Source: Dioscorea cayenensis subsp. rotundata (lineage: Eukaryota > Streptophyta > Magnoliopsida > Dioscoreales > Dioscoreaceae). From it: a stretch of DNA of 64,000 nucleotides. Where the stretch lies: contig NC_052487.1 in NCBI RefSeq assembly GCF_009730915.1, forward strand, positions 19,584,529 to 19,648,528, given 5' to 3'. This document shows, piece after piece, positions 35,195 to 49,300 of this stretch. A program made the position numbers and the translations under genes. The notes below the pieces were generated by a model. It was not told where the DNA came from and searched no databases. It saw only the letters and a program-made list of their open reading frames with translations. Each line of letters begins with the position of its first letter. The first letter of the stretch is position 1.

Positions 35195-36156
35195 GAGATG
35201 TATTTAACTAACAAACATATTGTTCTTTAGTCCTTTTTTTGCATATATATATATATATATATATATACAAACATATTGTGTTAAACATGCCTTGATGGTT
35301 TTGTTAATTGTGTGTGGAATGTTTACTTGCTGAAGTTGAAGGACTTTACTTTCCTACGTTGGTTGGGGGAAGGACTGTCACATCAACTCGCTTATGTAAA
35401 TTAAATAAAAATTTGAATTATATATTATTATATATTATAATAAATGTAATTTGAAAGGGTTATGAATTATTTGTGAAATGTTTAAGTCTGATAATTGAGT
35501 ACTTAAAATTACTGTTTAAAAAAAAAAATTTGATGTTAGTTGTTAATCTAAGGCTATTACTTTATGCAAATTTTATTATTATTTATTATTCATAATTACT
35601 TAATATTGTTTAATACTGGTAAACATGACACGTGATGGGATGATGATAGCTATTAGATATGCATCCAATAGCAATGTGGGAAATGATCCATGGACACAGT
35701 TTTTTTTCTATAGTAGTTTCAACACAATCAAGACGTGGGTTATTTTTATCCGTTGAATTGTCTAAAAAATAACAATTTTTTAATGTAATTAATCTTTATA
35801 TTATATAATAAATAAAAAATAAAATTTATAAACTCATTACTAAAAACAGTCATCATTGTAGTTATTTTAATAAACTTATTTCATAAAATTTTATAAAAAA
35901 TTAGTTATTATTTTTTTTTAAATTACCCCTAATTTATTCCGAGTAATTTTGAAAAAAAAACTAAATATTTTTTAATATTAGAAAATTACAGATAAAAAAG
36001 AGTATGAAATGAATTTGTAACAAATAAAAAAGAACGGAGGGAGAGAGAACATGAAATCGAGTTCACTGGATTATTATTATTATTATTATTATTATTATAA
36101 GATGGTTTTTCCTCTTATATATATTATTAAAAAAAAATTAAAAAAAAAGGGAAAAA
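35195..36156. other. intergenic spacer with TA and ATT microsatellites
   Basis: Holds the legumain 3' UTR (with a TA run at 35243-35267), AT-rich DNA, and an ATT trinucleotide repeat at 36071-36098, about 60 bp upstream of the F-box start. That repeat is probably in its 5' UTR or core promoter. Confidence 0.5.
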
Positions 36157-38294
36157 ATGGAGGAGCTTCCCTGCCATCTCGTCGTTGACATCCTGAGCCG
36201 GCTCTCCGATTCCACCGACCTTGCTCGCTGCCGCCTCGCTTGCTCGACCCTCCGATCGCTATCCTACGCCGTCACCGCCGTCCACGTCACCTGCTCACCG
36301 GACCGATTCCTCCGATCCCGTGATCCAGCCACAGCCGAAGATCTCGTCCCTTTCAAATCCCTCGTCGCAAACCTCGCTTGCCTCCTCTCCTCCTCCTTCC
36401 TCTCCCTCTGCCTCTCCGTCCACCACCCTCCGTCCGCCACTGGCGAGGAGGATCCCGACGAGTCAGACGACCTCCACCTCACCGCCGTTGACTTCCTCTC
36501 CCAATGGCTCCCCATCCTTTCCCCTCGCCTTACCTCGCTTTCTATCTCAGATTATTGGATCCAGTCCTGCTGGCGGAGGTCTCTTGCCCTCTGCTTCATC
36601 TCTGATCACTGTGAGATTTCTATCCTTGAATTCTCTGTTTTTCATTTTGTTTACCTTTTGAATTGTGCTTTTAGATTGGTTCATCTTCTTTAAATGGATT
36701 CAGCTGAAAATAATTCGTGTTAATTCTCTTGAATTCTGTTGAAAAATGTAATTTTTTTTAATTGGATGTGAAATTATCCCGGAAACCGTGCATATTGTTC
36801 ATTGTTATGGACCTCCAAGGATTTGATTTTCTTGGGAAGCATTTGGAATATCTCTTAGCTTTTGATGAGATTGCTGTTTTTGTGATAATTCTGGCGTTCA
36901 TTTGATTAGAATGCTCAATCTTGAGGATTAGTAGTTCTCATTGGATCACTCTCTTGATTGGATATATGTTCTGGCTGGAATTAGGGTTTGCACTTGAGAT
37001 TTTGCACTCTATTTGTTCTTTAGCATTCAGTTTGGGTGTTTAGATGGAGGAAAACATAGAGGAAAGCAAGAAAATAACAGAAAACTCAATGAATACAGCA
37101 CTCTTTCATCTGCAAATCTACTGTCAGTATGTTACACTTTACCTTCACATTTCTTTTTTTCCATTGTTTTTTAGTAATTTGAATTCATCCTTCAACTTTG
37201 TAGTGAATTAGTATTTAAACAAACATTACTCTTTTATGTTTTGTTTTTTCGCTGGATATAATAGTTTGGCACAGTTGTTTGATTACACATTCAGCAAATT
37301 AACCATTGCATTTCGTCGGAAATGTTGCTAAACCAGTGGTTGATTGAATGACCATTATATTCTAGCAAGTCTAAAGAACTCGAACATGAAAATAGTTAAT
37401 ATTACTTTTGATAAGGTACTCTTTTGAGGTAAAAATTTTGCGGCTGCAGGTGACAACCTTCGATCTTTAGAGTTGAAAAATGCTTGGTTATCAGTAGAGC
37501 GTATGAAGCCAATGCTGAAATTGACAGCTCTGGCTCTGGAATTCATTAGACTTGAAGATGAGAACTTGGATAAGTTGAATGCAGCCTTTCCTTCTCTCCA
37601 GGTTCTGAAGCTAATTAAAGTTGGAGGTCTTAAATATCCAAAGATTCACCTCCCACACTTAAGGGTCTGTCATTGGACGGTATCCAATTACCCGTATTCT
37701 TTGACCATCGATGCACCCGAACTCATTGAGCTGAACTTGACATGTGTCGAGCCTAGGTCTGTTGTTCTTAAAACACCTTCACTTCTGAAACTCAATTTGG
37801 AGATAAATAAGCCGAGCGGAATCTTTCAATTGGAAGGGCTCCTTAATCTCGAGTCTCTTAAGATGGTGGCTTCGGATGTGCAATGTCTCATCAAGCTGTT
37901 TAAAGGTTGCAAGGCAGTCAGGAAGCTGGAACTCGATGCACCCGAATATTCAGACAAATGTACTACCGGAACTTTTACCTTCGAGGACCTTCTGATCTCC
38001 TTCCCCGGCATGAATGATCTTAAATTGGGACCGCGCATAATAAACAACTGTTTCGAGCCCCGATGCCTTCAGATGCCAGTTGAATGGCAGAAACTGAAGT
38101 ATTTGGAGGTGCATCTGCCACCTTTTGATTTGGATTTTAGTTTTGTGGTTTGCATTCTTAATTTCTGTCTCCCAAACTGCCTGGTAACAATCCTGTTCCA
38201 TGCTGATGTCTCAACAATTGACAGAAACCAGTTTGTTTCCAAGTGTAGCAGCAGTTTTGCAAGGATAAGGTGGAAATGGGGAATGTGGAAATAG
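36157..38294 (+). CDS. F-box/LRR-repeat protein
   Basis: Two exons, 36157-36610 and 37450-38294 (phase 1 intron of 839 bp), 432 aa. The N-terminal F-box (MEELPCHLVVDILSRLSDSTDLARCRLACSTLRSL) binds SKP1 in an SCF ubiquitin ligase. The remainder has degenerate leucine-rich repeats, for example NLRSLELKNAWL, LKLTALALEF, LQVLKLIKVGGL, LIELNLTCV, LLKLNLEIN, LNLESLKMVAS and VRKLELDAPE, which should select the substrate. By overall plan it resembles the single-copy Arabidopsis At4g29420 type; this is from memory. Exon 1 is GC-rich and exon 2 is not, a common gradient in monocots. Substrate unknown. Confidence 0.85.
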
Positions 38295-38790
38295 TCCTCT
38301 AAAAATGCAGCTGCTTAATTTGCTTTGTAGTCCAAAATTTTGGACTTTGTGAAATAACATAATGCTTGTAGAATGCTTTCTGGTGAATTATTCATTGTAT
38401 TTTTGAATTGCTGGCCAGAGTTTTCAAATTCATGAAGTAGCTGGTTATGGCTTTTATCCTCATTAAATTGTGATTTGTGATTAGTATATATACTTTGCAG
38501 GGAAGTAATATATACAAAACTGTATCTTAAAAAAAATACAATGATTATTATCCATACCATGTTTGTTGTTGATTTTCCGGTTTTCAAGGTATCAGTTTCC
38601 TAGGGTGAGGTGCCAGGAGTCATAAAAAAATATTTTTTTTTTTTTAGTGTTTTTAACTTATAAAATTCAAACTTCTTGGGTAAGGTAAACCATCTAAACC
38701 TTGAAATTATAATATATTTGTATTTAACAAAATATCATGCTCTTAGTAAAAATCAAGAAATAATAATAATATTTTAGAAATAATAAATTA

Positions 38791-39052
38791 CTTTCTCCGG
38801 TCCTTTTTAATTGTCCATTTTAAATAATTCACATGAATTAAAAAAAATAGTTAAATTTTATTGGTAATCTAAAATTTATAAAAATTATATTGATATTTTA
38901 AAATTATTCTTATTTAAAATATGATTTAATAAAATATATAGTTGAATATAATTTATTAAAAATTGTATAATTACATTAAAAAAATTAGATAAAAAGCAAA
39001 AAAATATAAAATAAAACCTCTAAAATGAGATAGGTAAAAAGGACCGAGGAAG
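38791..39052. mobile_element. Stowaway-like MITE
   Basis: 262 bp. The ends CTTTCTCCGGTCCTTTTTA and TAAAAAGGACCGAGGAAG form imperfect terminal inverted repeats flanked by TA on both sides (38789-38790 and 39053-39054), the mark of Tc1/Mariner-type Stowaway MITEs. The interior is AT-rich and non-coding. It lies about 280 bp upstream of the Canopy-like gene. Confidence 0.8.
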
Positions 39053-39327
39053 TAATATATAAACCAAATTTGCTTATTTTAATTTTTTTTTAAAGTTACC
39101 ATGTGAGTAATTAATCAATTATAGGAATATAGAAATAACTATGTTTTTTTAAGGAACAGATAATAAAAAATAAAAATAATTGGGAGTTCTTCACAAGATC
39201 AGCCAATCAAAATATGCCAGCTCGGATTGGTGACGTGGAGAAAACTCACACAGGGTTTATTAAAGACTTCGCGGAAATCATGGTTTCCATCGGAGAAGAC
39301 GAAGAAGAAGAAGATCGAGAGGAAGCC

Positions 39328-41858
39328 ATGGCGCGGCTCGTCTTCGGTCTCTCCCTTGCTCTCCTTCTTCTCTTCTTCTCATGCTCTCCTCTTGCCTTTG
39401 CTTCTCCGAAGAAGCCTGTTTCAGTGGCCCGTCGAGAGGACATACCCTTCATCAAGTGCCAGGTCTGTGAGAAGATCGCCAGAGAGATTCACAACCTTGT
39501 CCAGAAGAAGGAGGCACTGGTTTCGCCTAAAAAGGTGTGATTTTTTTTTTTTATTCTTTATGGCTACTTTGATTTCTCTTTGTTTTTGGGTTCGTTTTGG
39601 ATTGGATTTGATTGGATCTGATGGGCTGGTTGTGGTTTTGGGATTTGGATTTAGGTTTCGGAGTTTCAGATCATTGAGATTGCGGAGAATGTGTGTAATT
39701 TGAAGAAGGAGGAGGCGGATTGGATCCTCCGGATTGATGTTGTTGAGAAAGGAGACAAATTGGAGGTATAGAACTGTGTTCCTTTTTCTTTTAAATTTCT
39801 TTCTTAGATTCATTTAAATTTATCATTTTAGCATGAAGTAGTTTGGGAGCTGTATTTTCTTTTGTGAAATGCATTCTATAAATTCAAACTTTGTTTTGAT
39901 GAATTTCAAGGTGCAACATGGTTCCAACATTAATAAGTATCATTTGAACTTGTTATCAAAGATGTTTTTTTTTTCTTTTAGTAGAAACCATTTATTTCAA
40001 TCCTAGCTATTTTAGATTTTTCTTCTTCTTGTTTTTTTTTTCCCTAAGAATTCCGTGCTTGTTTTGCTGTTGTGGCATCTGTGTGATCAGGGTGGGATGG
40101 AATTGGTATTTGTTCTGTAACCTTCTTAGCCCTAATTGTATGCAGTTCTTATTTAGAAACTACATTGTTTGAAAATATGATCTTTGGTGCTTATCTTATT
40201 AGAGCATTATATAGTTTTATATCTGATGGATGATTCCTTGACCGGTTTGTATCATTGCTAATGTTTTGCTTCTCTTTTCCAGCTTGTTGATCAAGGCACT
40301 GAAGGACAGTGTAATTCAGAATGTAAGACCATTGAGCGAGCTTGTCAGGAGGTGGATATAATCTTCTCATTATTTTGCATTGTGATTCAATCTGTTGTTT
40401 CTTCTTTTTCCTTATTGCATTTAAAGAAAGAAACTGCATGATTATGACAAAATGTGTTTGCCTTTATTGCGGTGATAATTTAAATGGGAAAATTGTATAG
40501 CATCTGAGATTACCATTTTAACATAAGAGTTGATTCTGCACGGAGTAGGCAATGCTAACTCTATATTTTACCAAAAATAATGCCATTGCACTTGTTCTTC
40601 TTCTCTATTCAAAGGTTTTAAGGATTGGAAAAGAATACATTCAATGACAAAAATTTTAGTGGTTGCCTCATGATTGTTTTCACAAAGGTTGACGCCAGGG
40701 GGTGTCAAAATCACATGCATAATTAACCATTTTGGTTTTTGATGTGTATGTTCTCTAGTCCTTTGATGCTGGCATAAATTGCCTGTTGTGGGTGTAGTTG
40801 GCCAACATTTACTGGCCCATTCATGGTGGATTTCTGTTTAGGATGGGCGAGGTGAAAATTTTATTCATGGGATTTGATGTTGATTTAGGCATTAAAATAT
40901 CCGGGGCCATTCCCTAAAATGAAATTATTCGTAAGCACGCGAAGTTGTTATAATTAGATAGCCTGCTATGTATCAAATCTTCAGGGAAACATATTATTCC
41001 ATTTGTCTGTGTTTCTTAACCTCCATCTATTCTATTGCAGGTCATGGGGTACTCAGATACTGATGTTGCTGAGTATTTGTATAAAAGCAAGCCTTCAGTT
41101 GATGCCTTGATAGATTTTCTCTGCAATGACCTTTCTAAAGCATGCTCTGTCAAGCCACCTCCAGTTCCAAAGGTAATTGTATTCATATATAATTGAAATT
41201 CTTATTCAAAGAGAATATTCCATTGCTTTGCATTTAAAAACATTGGAATCCTGATTAATATGTTATTAAAATACAAATTTGTGAATTGCATGCAGGATAG
41301 AGTTCCTGGTGAGCCTTTTGTTGCCAAGTCATCGAAAGAGGCTGAAATGGAAAAAATCTTGAAATCAATGGAGGTACACTTTGCTTAATATGGTAACAAA
41401 CAATATTAGTTTTCTTGATTCTATATGTAAACTGTCTATAATCTCTCAGGGCATGCCCGGGGCACCAAATATGAAAATGTACTCCAGGGAAGACTTGATG
41501 AACATGAACAATTTTGGCGGTGAAGATGACGATGAAGACGATGAAGACGATGAGGATGAAGATGACAAATTTCCGGCCAATCTGGTAACATATTTAACTT
41601 GTTTTCATCAAGTGATTTCAAATCAGATATTCTTTGTATTTTCTTTGAACTTACGGACTCGTTTTCCTTCAGGGGAAAATTCTGAAGGAGAAAGACAATC
41701 ATAAGAAAGATTTCAAGCAGACAATTCTGCAAGGCATTTCAGAAACAAAAACAATGATAAAGAGTCACATAAACAAAGTATCAGGGAAGGTAAAGAATTG
41801 GCTGTGGAGTAAGAAAGTGGCTCAGAAGACTTCAAAGGCAGGCAAAGCTGAGCTTTAG
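39328..41858 (+). CDS. Canopy/MSAP-type saposin-like ER protein (DUF3456)
   Basis: Seven phase-0 exons: 39328-39534, 39655-39765, 40283-40351, 41041-41172, 41296-41373, 41450-41584 and 41673-41858, about 305 aa. A signal peptide (LVFGLSLALLLLFFSC) is followed by a saposin-like DUF3456 domain with paired cysteines (KCQVCEKIAREI, NVCNLKKEEADWIL, CNSECKTIERACQEV, FLCNDLSKACS). A linker, a very acidic run (GEDDDEDDEDDEDEDD, exon 6) and a Lys-rich tail follow. Animal relatives (Canopy) are ER proteins that help receptor folding; the plant role is not established. The start at 39328 has an excellent context (GCCATGGC) and puts the signal peptide first. An in-frame ATG at 39214 would add 38 residues before it. 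The C-terminus KAEL is a poor ER-retention variant. Confidence 0.85.
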
Positions 41859-43337
41859 GACTGAACAACAACTTCATTATGGAAATCACAAACCTTGTTT
41901 GCAGACTAAAATTAGTGTACCAACTCAAGTCCCTCTTTTTTTTTGTTCCCTTGAAAATTTGAGTGTAGGTCTTGTACACTAATTTCTGATGCATTGATAC
42001 GCATAGCTTTACATTCTCTTTGGATAATATTTGTAACTAAATAGTTTTGAGACTCAATTTTAGTGCGGCAAATTAATTCTATGATTTGAGCGCTTTTAGT
42101 TATACACTTTATCATTGCCCTGTCCTCAAAGCACACTTAACTGGGTATGCAAAAGGTGATGTGCATCTGTTTTTTAGGTGCATTGTTTTTTATAAAATTG
42201 TCTGATAATTTAATGAAAAATTAAAATAGTTCTATAATAATAAATTTCAGCCGGTCTAAATATAGGAAAAAAAAAGGCTAAACCCCTAGAATGAATGATT
42301 GTTGAGATCCTCATGTAAAACTTCATGTTGCTTTTATAATGTCCTATAAAAACATTTCAATTTGTTTTTATGTTTCTACGGTGAAATCAACTTAAAAATC
42401 TTACAATGTAAAGTTGGGTTTTTAATTTTTATAATAAAATCTTTAGTTGATTTCTTATCATCAGGACTAGACCTTTTCATAGGCTGGGCCGGGTTCGTGC
42501 CAAGCTCGGTCCATAATTATTTAAATTCAAGTTCGTGCAAACTCGGCTTTAGCCCAAGAATATGAGCCTTAACTTTTACCAAAATTTGTCCAAATTTAAT
42601 GACCATTAACCAGGCATGCTCAAGCCTGCCCAAATAGATTTTTCATCAAATAATAAATAAATTATAAAAAAATTAACAATAATATTAATCTGTGAATATA
42701 ATCAAATATTATTCTACAAAACACTTCAAAATTAAAATACCAAATACACATCTTTATTCAATCACAACCACTAATATTCATACCATTATAATCAATAACA
42801 ATCAACAATAAATATATATTATATAAATGTATATAAAATTAATTAATAAATGCTCAATGACAATTAAAACCATTATATATATATATATAACTAATTAATA
42901 AATATATTTTATAATTTAGACCGGGCTAAGTTCTTAACAATAAATATGTATTAAACATGTCCAAAGATTGGGCTACCAACCCAAGCCCAAAGATCCGTAG
43001 GGCTTGGACAAATATATAAAACCCGATGACCGGGTCTTGAACAAAATAAAAAGTCTGTTTTAAAAACGGGCTGGATTTGGTAATTTGCAAGGGTAAAACA
43101 GCAATTACCCATTTTTTTTGTAGGGGAATACAAGCACAAAACCTCATAAAAATCATGACTAGAACTAAACAATGATCATATAATAAAAAATTAAAGACAT
43201 TTGTGTTTACAATCTCAACAATAAGCTTGAGATGAGAGCCACCTTACACAACTTGAACAGTTGCTTAAATTGCCAAAAGATGACATTATGAAAAAAGAGA
43301 TGTCCATGTTTCCTGTAAAACTAACAATGCACTGAGC
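41859..43337. other. intergenic region between convergent genes
   Basis: Holds the 3' UTRs of the Canopy-like gene (left) and the prolidase (right), with a repetitive block at 42440-43130 between them. No other gene seen. Confidence 0.5.
42440..43130. repeat. probable non-autonomous DNA transposon, GGGCCGGG type
   Basis: GC-richer islands containing GGCTGGGCCGGGTT, CCAAGCTCGGTCC, CCAACCCAAGCCCAAAG and AAACGGGCTGG flank an AT-rich core. Repetitive DNA with GGGCCGGGC and AAGCCC words pointing in opposite directions is common in plant genomes as hAT-like non-autonomous elements. I could not define exact ends or a target duplication. Confidence 0.4.
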
Positions 43338-46300
43338 TCAATTGCTATCAAGATTTAGTTTGTTCTCTGATTTATTTCTGATAAAATTGGAATCTAAAGG
43401 CCACTGAGCACCTGCCATTACAGCTTCAATCTCCCATGTCTCTCTAGGGCAGTTTGTAAGATTCTTACAACCAGTAGAGGTAACATACTGCAAAATAAAA
43501 GTCAAATCCGAGTTCAGAAATATCGAAACAAAACACAAACAACTCTCAGTACGTGGTTACGTATTTCATGAAAGCTCAAAGCCGAACTCTCAGGGTGCTT
43601 AGATTAGGGCATACCACATCGCTTTCGATTCGAACACCGCCAAAGTCCTTGTATTTATCTAGTTCCTTGCGGTTGAAAAAGTCCGATGTCTCGGGAGCTT
43701 GTAAAGCAGGAATCAGCAGAGCATCTATGAAGTAGCACCCTGGTTCGACGGTTATCACCTGAGAAAAAATAAAATAAAAGTTATCAATCAATATTTAAGA
43801 TCTGAAAGTTTACGCTAATTAATGGCATGAGTAAATAAATCACTACAAACCATGCCCTCTTTCAATTCTCTAGCTGTTCGCAAAGACTTTAATCCTGGTT
43901 CTTTAGGTCTCTCAATCCCCTACAAGTTTGACAAATTATGATATGCTCAAGAACAGTACCAAAGCAAAGAAAATATTCAAAAGAATAATTAATATTTCGA
44001 AAACCTTAGGATAGCCTCCTGGATCATGTGTGTCAATTCCAAGGAGGTGTCCTAGACCATGCGGCATAAAAATAGCACCTAATCTTTTGGCCATCATATC
44101 ATCAATATTGCTGAAATATGGTAAAAAAAACAGATAAATCAATAAAACTTGTCATAGTCTTCTGATAGATAAATTAGGAAGTTCTCAAGGACAACATACC
44201 CAACTAAAATGCTCCCTTTTTGCAATGATTCAAGGATGATCTTCTCTGCCAATCTGCAAGGATATAACCCATAAGGCCTTGTATATGATATATCACATCA
44301 CAAAATATGAAGACATCCATAGAATGAAATTACGCGCATAGTTTAAAACAAGAAATAGACACAAGATGACTACAAATTGCGTACACAATCTAAACATAAC
44401 CTGACTAGAAACCCACTTGTGCATGTCAACCCAACCAACTCCGGGCTTCATCTCAGATAAAACGGCATTATGAGCTTTGAGGACAGCCTGTGCAATAAAT
44501 AAATGAATTTATCATTAGATGAGCTTAGGTCTAAAAACTATCGACAGCAATAAGTGGCGATAACATCAAGCTCCATGCTTATTTCTATCCCATGAATGCA
44601 AATAACTCCTAAGGAAGCATAGAGGAAATTATTTTACTCACATTATATATAATAGCTTGATCCTTTGTGAATCTACCATTGACCTGCATTATGACAAAAA
44701 TAGGCATCTTCCAGGTAAGAAATTTGTGTTTGTCTTCATAGAATATAATAGTTATTACAATGTAGGAGAAGCTTAGAAATGTGCTCACAATGGAGTTCCT
44801 ATCACCATTTTGACATCAATACTCTAATACCAAAAATTTTCCAGACTATATAGGATTACGTGCGGTATTAGCATTTGCATGGCAGTCCATGATTATTTCT
44901 TTATTTGGCACCATTATTATACTAAAATCTTCTGCTTATATTGTTTGTCATACAAAACATTACAAATGCCTGAAACAATTCAATTGTGAAGAGAGCAAGC
45001 TAGGTAAATGAGCCTGATCTAGCCATGTATATGTCTAGTATCCAAACCATGTTGCAGCAATCTTAACTCATTTATCATCCACCTTTTTTCTTCCAGAACT
45101 TTGGCATTGTTCACACTCGTAAAAGAAACTAGTATAACTATGTCACAGGAATTTCTCCACTGACTCTCCAGTTTAAAATATTATTTCAATTAATGTATCA
45201 TAGATCATGCAGGCACTACATGGTGACAACTAAAAACAATGTGTTCCCCTTTGAACTGGTTCCTTAAGAATAGATTTTCAGTGAGTGGAAAAATATCTGA
45301 TTTCGGTTGTGTCAAAAAATTTTTTTTGATGAGAACCACAAGTTACAAACAAAGCCACAATACAGATCGAAATAAAGAGGTTTACTTGGAGTAAATTGAT
45401 GCAACAATTGAAAATGCCACCAAAATCAAAATCTACTCCAAATGAGAAACTGATTAGTCACTTTTTAAGCAACATGCAAATCATTGGAGATATCATACAA
45501 TAATGAATACCCAGTTACTCACAGGAAATGAGCATGTTATATCAGATCCATAAAAATGATATTCAGCCCCCATGTCAAATAGTGCCATGTCTCCATCCTT
45601 TAGAGTCTGCACAGAAAACATTCAAAACAAACCTACAGTTATTTAAATAGTGTCGACTTCTCTGCTGAGTGAACAGAAATAAAAGGAAAATGTGAGCAAG
45701 AATGCTCATGACAAAAATCAGAATGAAGAAGTAAATGTTAAAGTTAATAAACAAAAGCCATGTTTTTCAGTAACTGGGACAACTTTTGGAGTTCAGTTGC
45801 AACAGTTCTTGTACATGTGAATCAACAATTTGAGTTACCTTTAACAGGTAAATTAAATAAAAGCAAGGTAAGTTGATTGACATTGACTAACACCACTACT
45901 AGTGTAGTAGCAAAGTAGTGGCAAATAATTCCCAAAACAATGGAATCAACTAGATTAAACTATAATTTTTTAATAGGGAAAAGATGCGAATGCAAGTCTA
46001 AAAGCATACTCTGTCATTGGGTGCAGCAGCATGGCCATAATGAAGAACAGAACTGCAACAGGAAAAAAATATCAGTTGCAAACTGGTAATAGAATAGAGT
46101 GTATTGAACCAAAAAAATTTGTTGGCGTGAAAATTGAAGCAATAACCTACATATATTTTATTTCACACCATTGTGAATTTAGACTAGAAATTAAAACCTA
46201 ACATAATATAATCTTAGACACGCAAAATCAATAAATGAAAAGGGGTTCACAAATGAACAAGCCAGCTTGCAAGCTCCTCAAGTTCGCCTCAAATTAAGCT

Positions 46301-49300
46301 TGAATCCAGTTCATTCAGGTTCAGTTTCATTTATCATAAATTTGATTTATATTAACATATTTTTATTATAAAATTATTAGTTATTATTTTTATGTAGAGA
46401 CAAGTGCCTTTTGGTTGACTCTAACTTAACCAGTTTACTTTTATAGTGAATTTCCACACTGTAAAAATAAAGTTTGCCCCACTTTTAAATGAATTGAACT
46501 TGATCCAGCCCTTGTTAGTTCAAGCTCTGCTAGTTTGAATAGGGCATAATGCTTTACAAGTATAAACAAATATGTTATTCATCTAGGCTTGTATCATACT
46601 TGTCGAATATTAATTTTTTGAAATAATTATTTTCTCACACTAACACAGGAAAGGCAATAACCAGCCAACGCAGCAAACAACAATTTTTACAGAACTCTCC
46701 ATCTTGGACTAAATAAACAACCTTCATCCACACATTTGAGCTCAATTAAATAGAAGCTTCAAACCAGAACTTATAAGGAATCTGATAAACAAACAAAACA
46801 AACATGACTTGTTTAGTGTCAAAAATAATATCAACCTGTGAGGACAATCAGAAAAACACAACAAAGAAAATATTGAATTCTTGACATAGTAAACATGAAC
46901 CAGGTAAGGTGGTATGACTCACACTGCCACAATCAGGGTGTAACATCTCTCAAAAGGATTAAATGACCAACAACAAGAAGAAATAAAAATTTAAAAAATC
47001 CATGTATTGTAGGTTGTGATAAGTTAAGTGCTATGCTAACCAAGAAAATTCTCACCTATTTTCTCCTGTAGCGCATATGCATGTATATGAGCAATGCCTG
47101 CAGCCACCATACATGTAAATGTGATGAAGAAAAGTGCTTTCCAACTGATATTCTTTCATACCAGCTCTAGTTTGTCTCATAACCTATTCCAAGGACTGTG
47201 CTAGGTTAGAACAGTCACATGAAAAGATAAAATAATTACTTGTATCAGAAGAACAGAATTCAGAACTGTATGAAAGACAGTTGATCAAAAAGCACAAAAA
47301 GAATTCTCCTGCTTAGAAGAAAACAGAGTTTACATCAGTAAAAGCAATCAGAAAAGATGAACACAAAATCCATAACGCAAAAGCAATCCAATTAAAATTC
47401 ATATATTCATGATGGGCAAAAATCAACACTTGCATTACAAGCACAACAGGAGCCAAATAGATGTGTTACATAACATAAAAAAGATTGTAACTTGAACAGA
47501 ATAAACTATTGCCAGGCCTATACTATGCCCAAGAAAGCAATAGACTTCCCTTCATGTCATTCAATATTATCACCAACTATTCTTAAGATTTTTTATTAGC
47601 TCTTTCTACAAAACATCCACTGCCCTAAATTTCGCTTTTATTCATGACAACCGCAAGGAAGATTCCATTTGTTCTTTCTTCAATTGAAGAATCATCGGAC
47701 AAATAGCAGAACTCAATATTTAACACATTTAAAAGATAAAATTAACAGATACAATTGCATTACAACATAAAAACCCAATGAGTGAAAAAACATACAACAT
47801 TTTCAATAAACCAGAAACCCACCAAGAGAGGCATGAGGTTATATCCCACAGATGGCTACACTTGTGAGATTGTGAAATAGTCCATACAAAAATGAAAAAT
47901 GAGGCAGAGAATCTTTAGAGCTACTATATTACCTCGATATGGGCTTCTGAGCTCACATCATTGGCATATTGGATTAAAGCAAGTTCCAGCTCGGACTTAA
48001 ATACACGACATTCAGTCAAAATAGGATGAAGGGTGCTCAAATCCGTGTCAAATTTCTCCATCTCCTGCAGCATACTCCAAATTTAAAAATTAATACTGCA
48101 TGGTAGATATTTGTCTAATAGAAATCATGAATGCACTCTCCAGTAACAAAGAACTTTGGATAATAGGCAATCACTATATTTTACAAGATTATAATTCTCT
48201 CAAGAAACCTATTCATAGCGAACTTCTGTAATATTTTTATACATAGAACTGAGTCCAGTACCAATCTGCAGACAGAAAATGAGAAAAATCGAGATAAAGA
48301 GATTGGTGAGAATGGTGGTTAAACTAGCAAGGGATAAAAGGAATGGTAACCAAAGGAAAAAATACCAAACTTAAAATAGTAAAACTTCACAGTAATATTT
48401 TATGCATTTCATTGCTTTATGTTGCAATAATAAATATAGACATCCATAACTCATTTTAGCTATCAAAATGTATTTTATAACTGATACACTTGAGATCCTG
48501 AACCATTTAGAATTTGATGTCTAAAATTAAAATATTTTCCTCTATCAATATTTCAGCAGTATTTCCCGACATAACATTTTGAAGAGTGCTTGGAGATATC
48601 AAAACATATTTGATAACTGCAAGATAACACAAAAACATGGAACAAGTACAAAAAATTTCACATGAGCCCTGTGAATGAGCAACTAGAATCATAACTGACT
48701 TTGACAAAATATTAGGAGTTGCTTGCCTTCAACCACTTCAGTTTCTCTTATTTGAGAAGTTATATATAAACACACACACACTAAAGCATGCAGAATAGTC
48801 ACAAACAGAAAACATTTAATTTTATTACATTATGCATTCACCACAGTTTGAAATCAGGATCTCCCTCTTAAATATGGGCAGGGTGAGCTATCATTCTTAA
48901 TCTGTATGGCCTTTACTAAAAAGACGTGTTCTGAGTGCTAGATGAACACAAACCTCAAGTACTGCAGGCTTAGAAAAGTTATTGCTGTCAGTGTTCAGCC
49001 CATACAACAAAAAAAGTAATGGTTTTTCAGATTCTCCATACTGATCAGTCAGCACTTGCACAATCTCATCAACATAGAAAACCTTGCTCACCATATATCT
49101 TTCCTGAAAATAACAATAAAAATCAAATATGCTGGTAAATTATGGCAGTAATGTACAACTTGGAAGTATAATTACCTTAAAGTAGACCAATGGCTTTATC
49201 TCTCCCAACCAAACAGCATAATCAGGTGACAATCTAGGAGCAAACAGTAATGATTGTCCAGATGCTATGTCCTTCCAAAATGAGGAGAACTAGTGTCAAC

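Noticed and set aside
36221-36661. 146-codon frame within F-box exon 1
   Set aside because: Ser/Pro-rich shadow in another frame of the GC-rich F-box exon.
39421-39813. 130-codon antisense frame across Canopy-like exons 1-2
   Set aside because: It spans a confirmed exon-intron-exon stretch on the other strand and has no recognisable domain.
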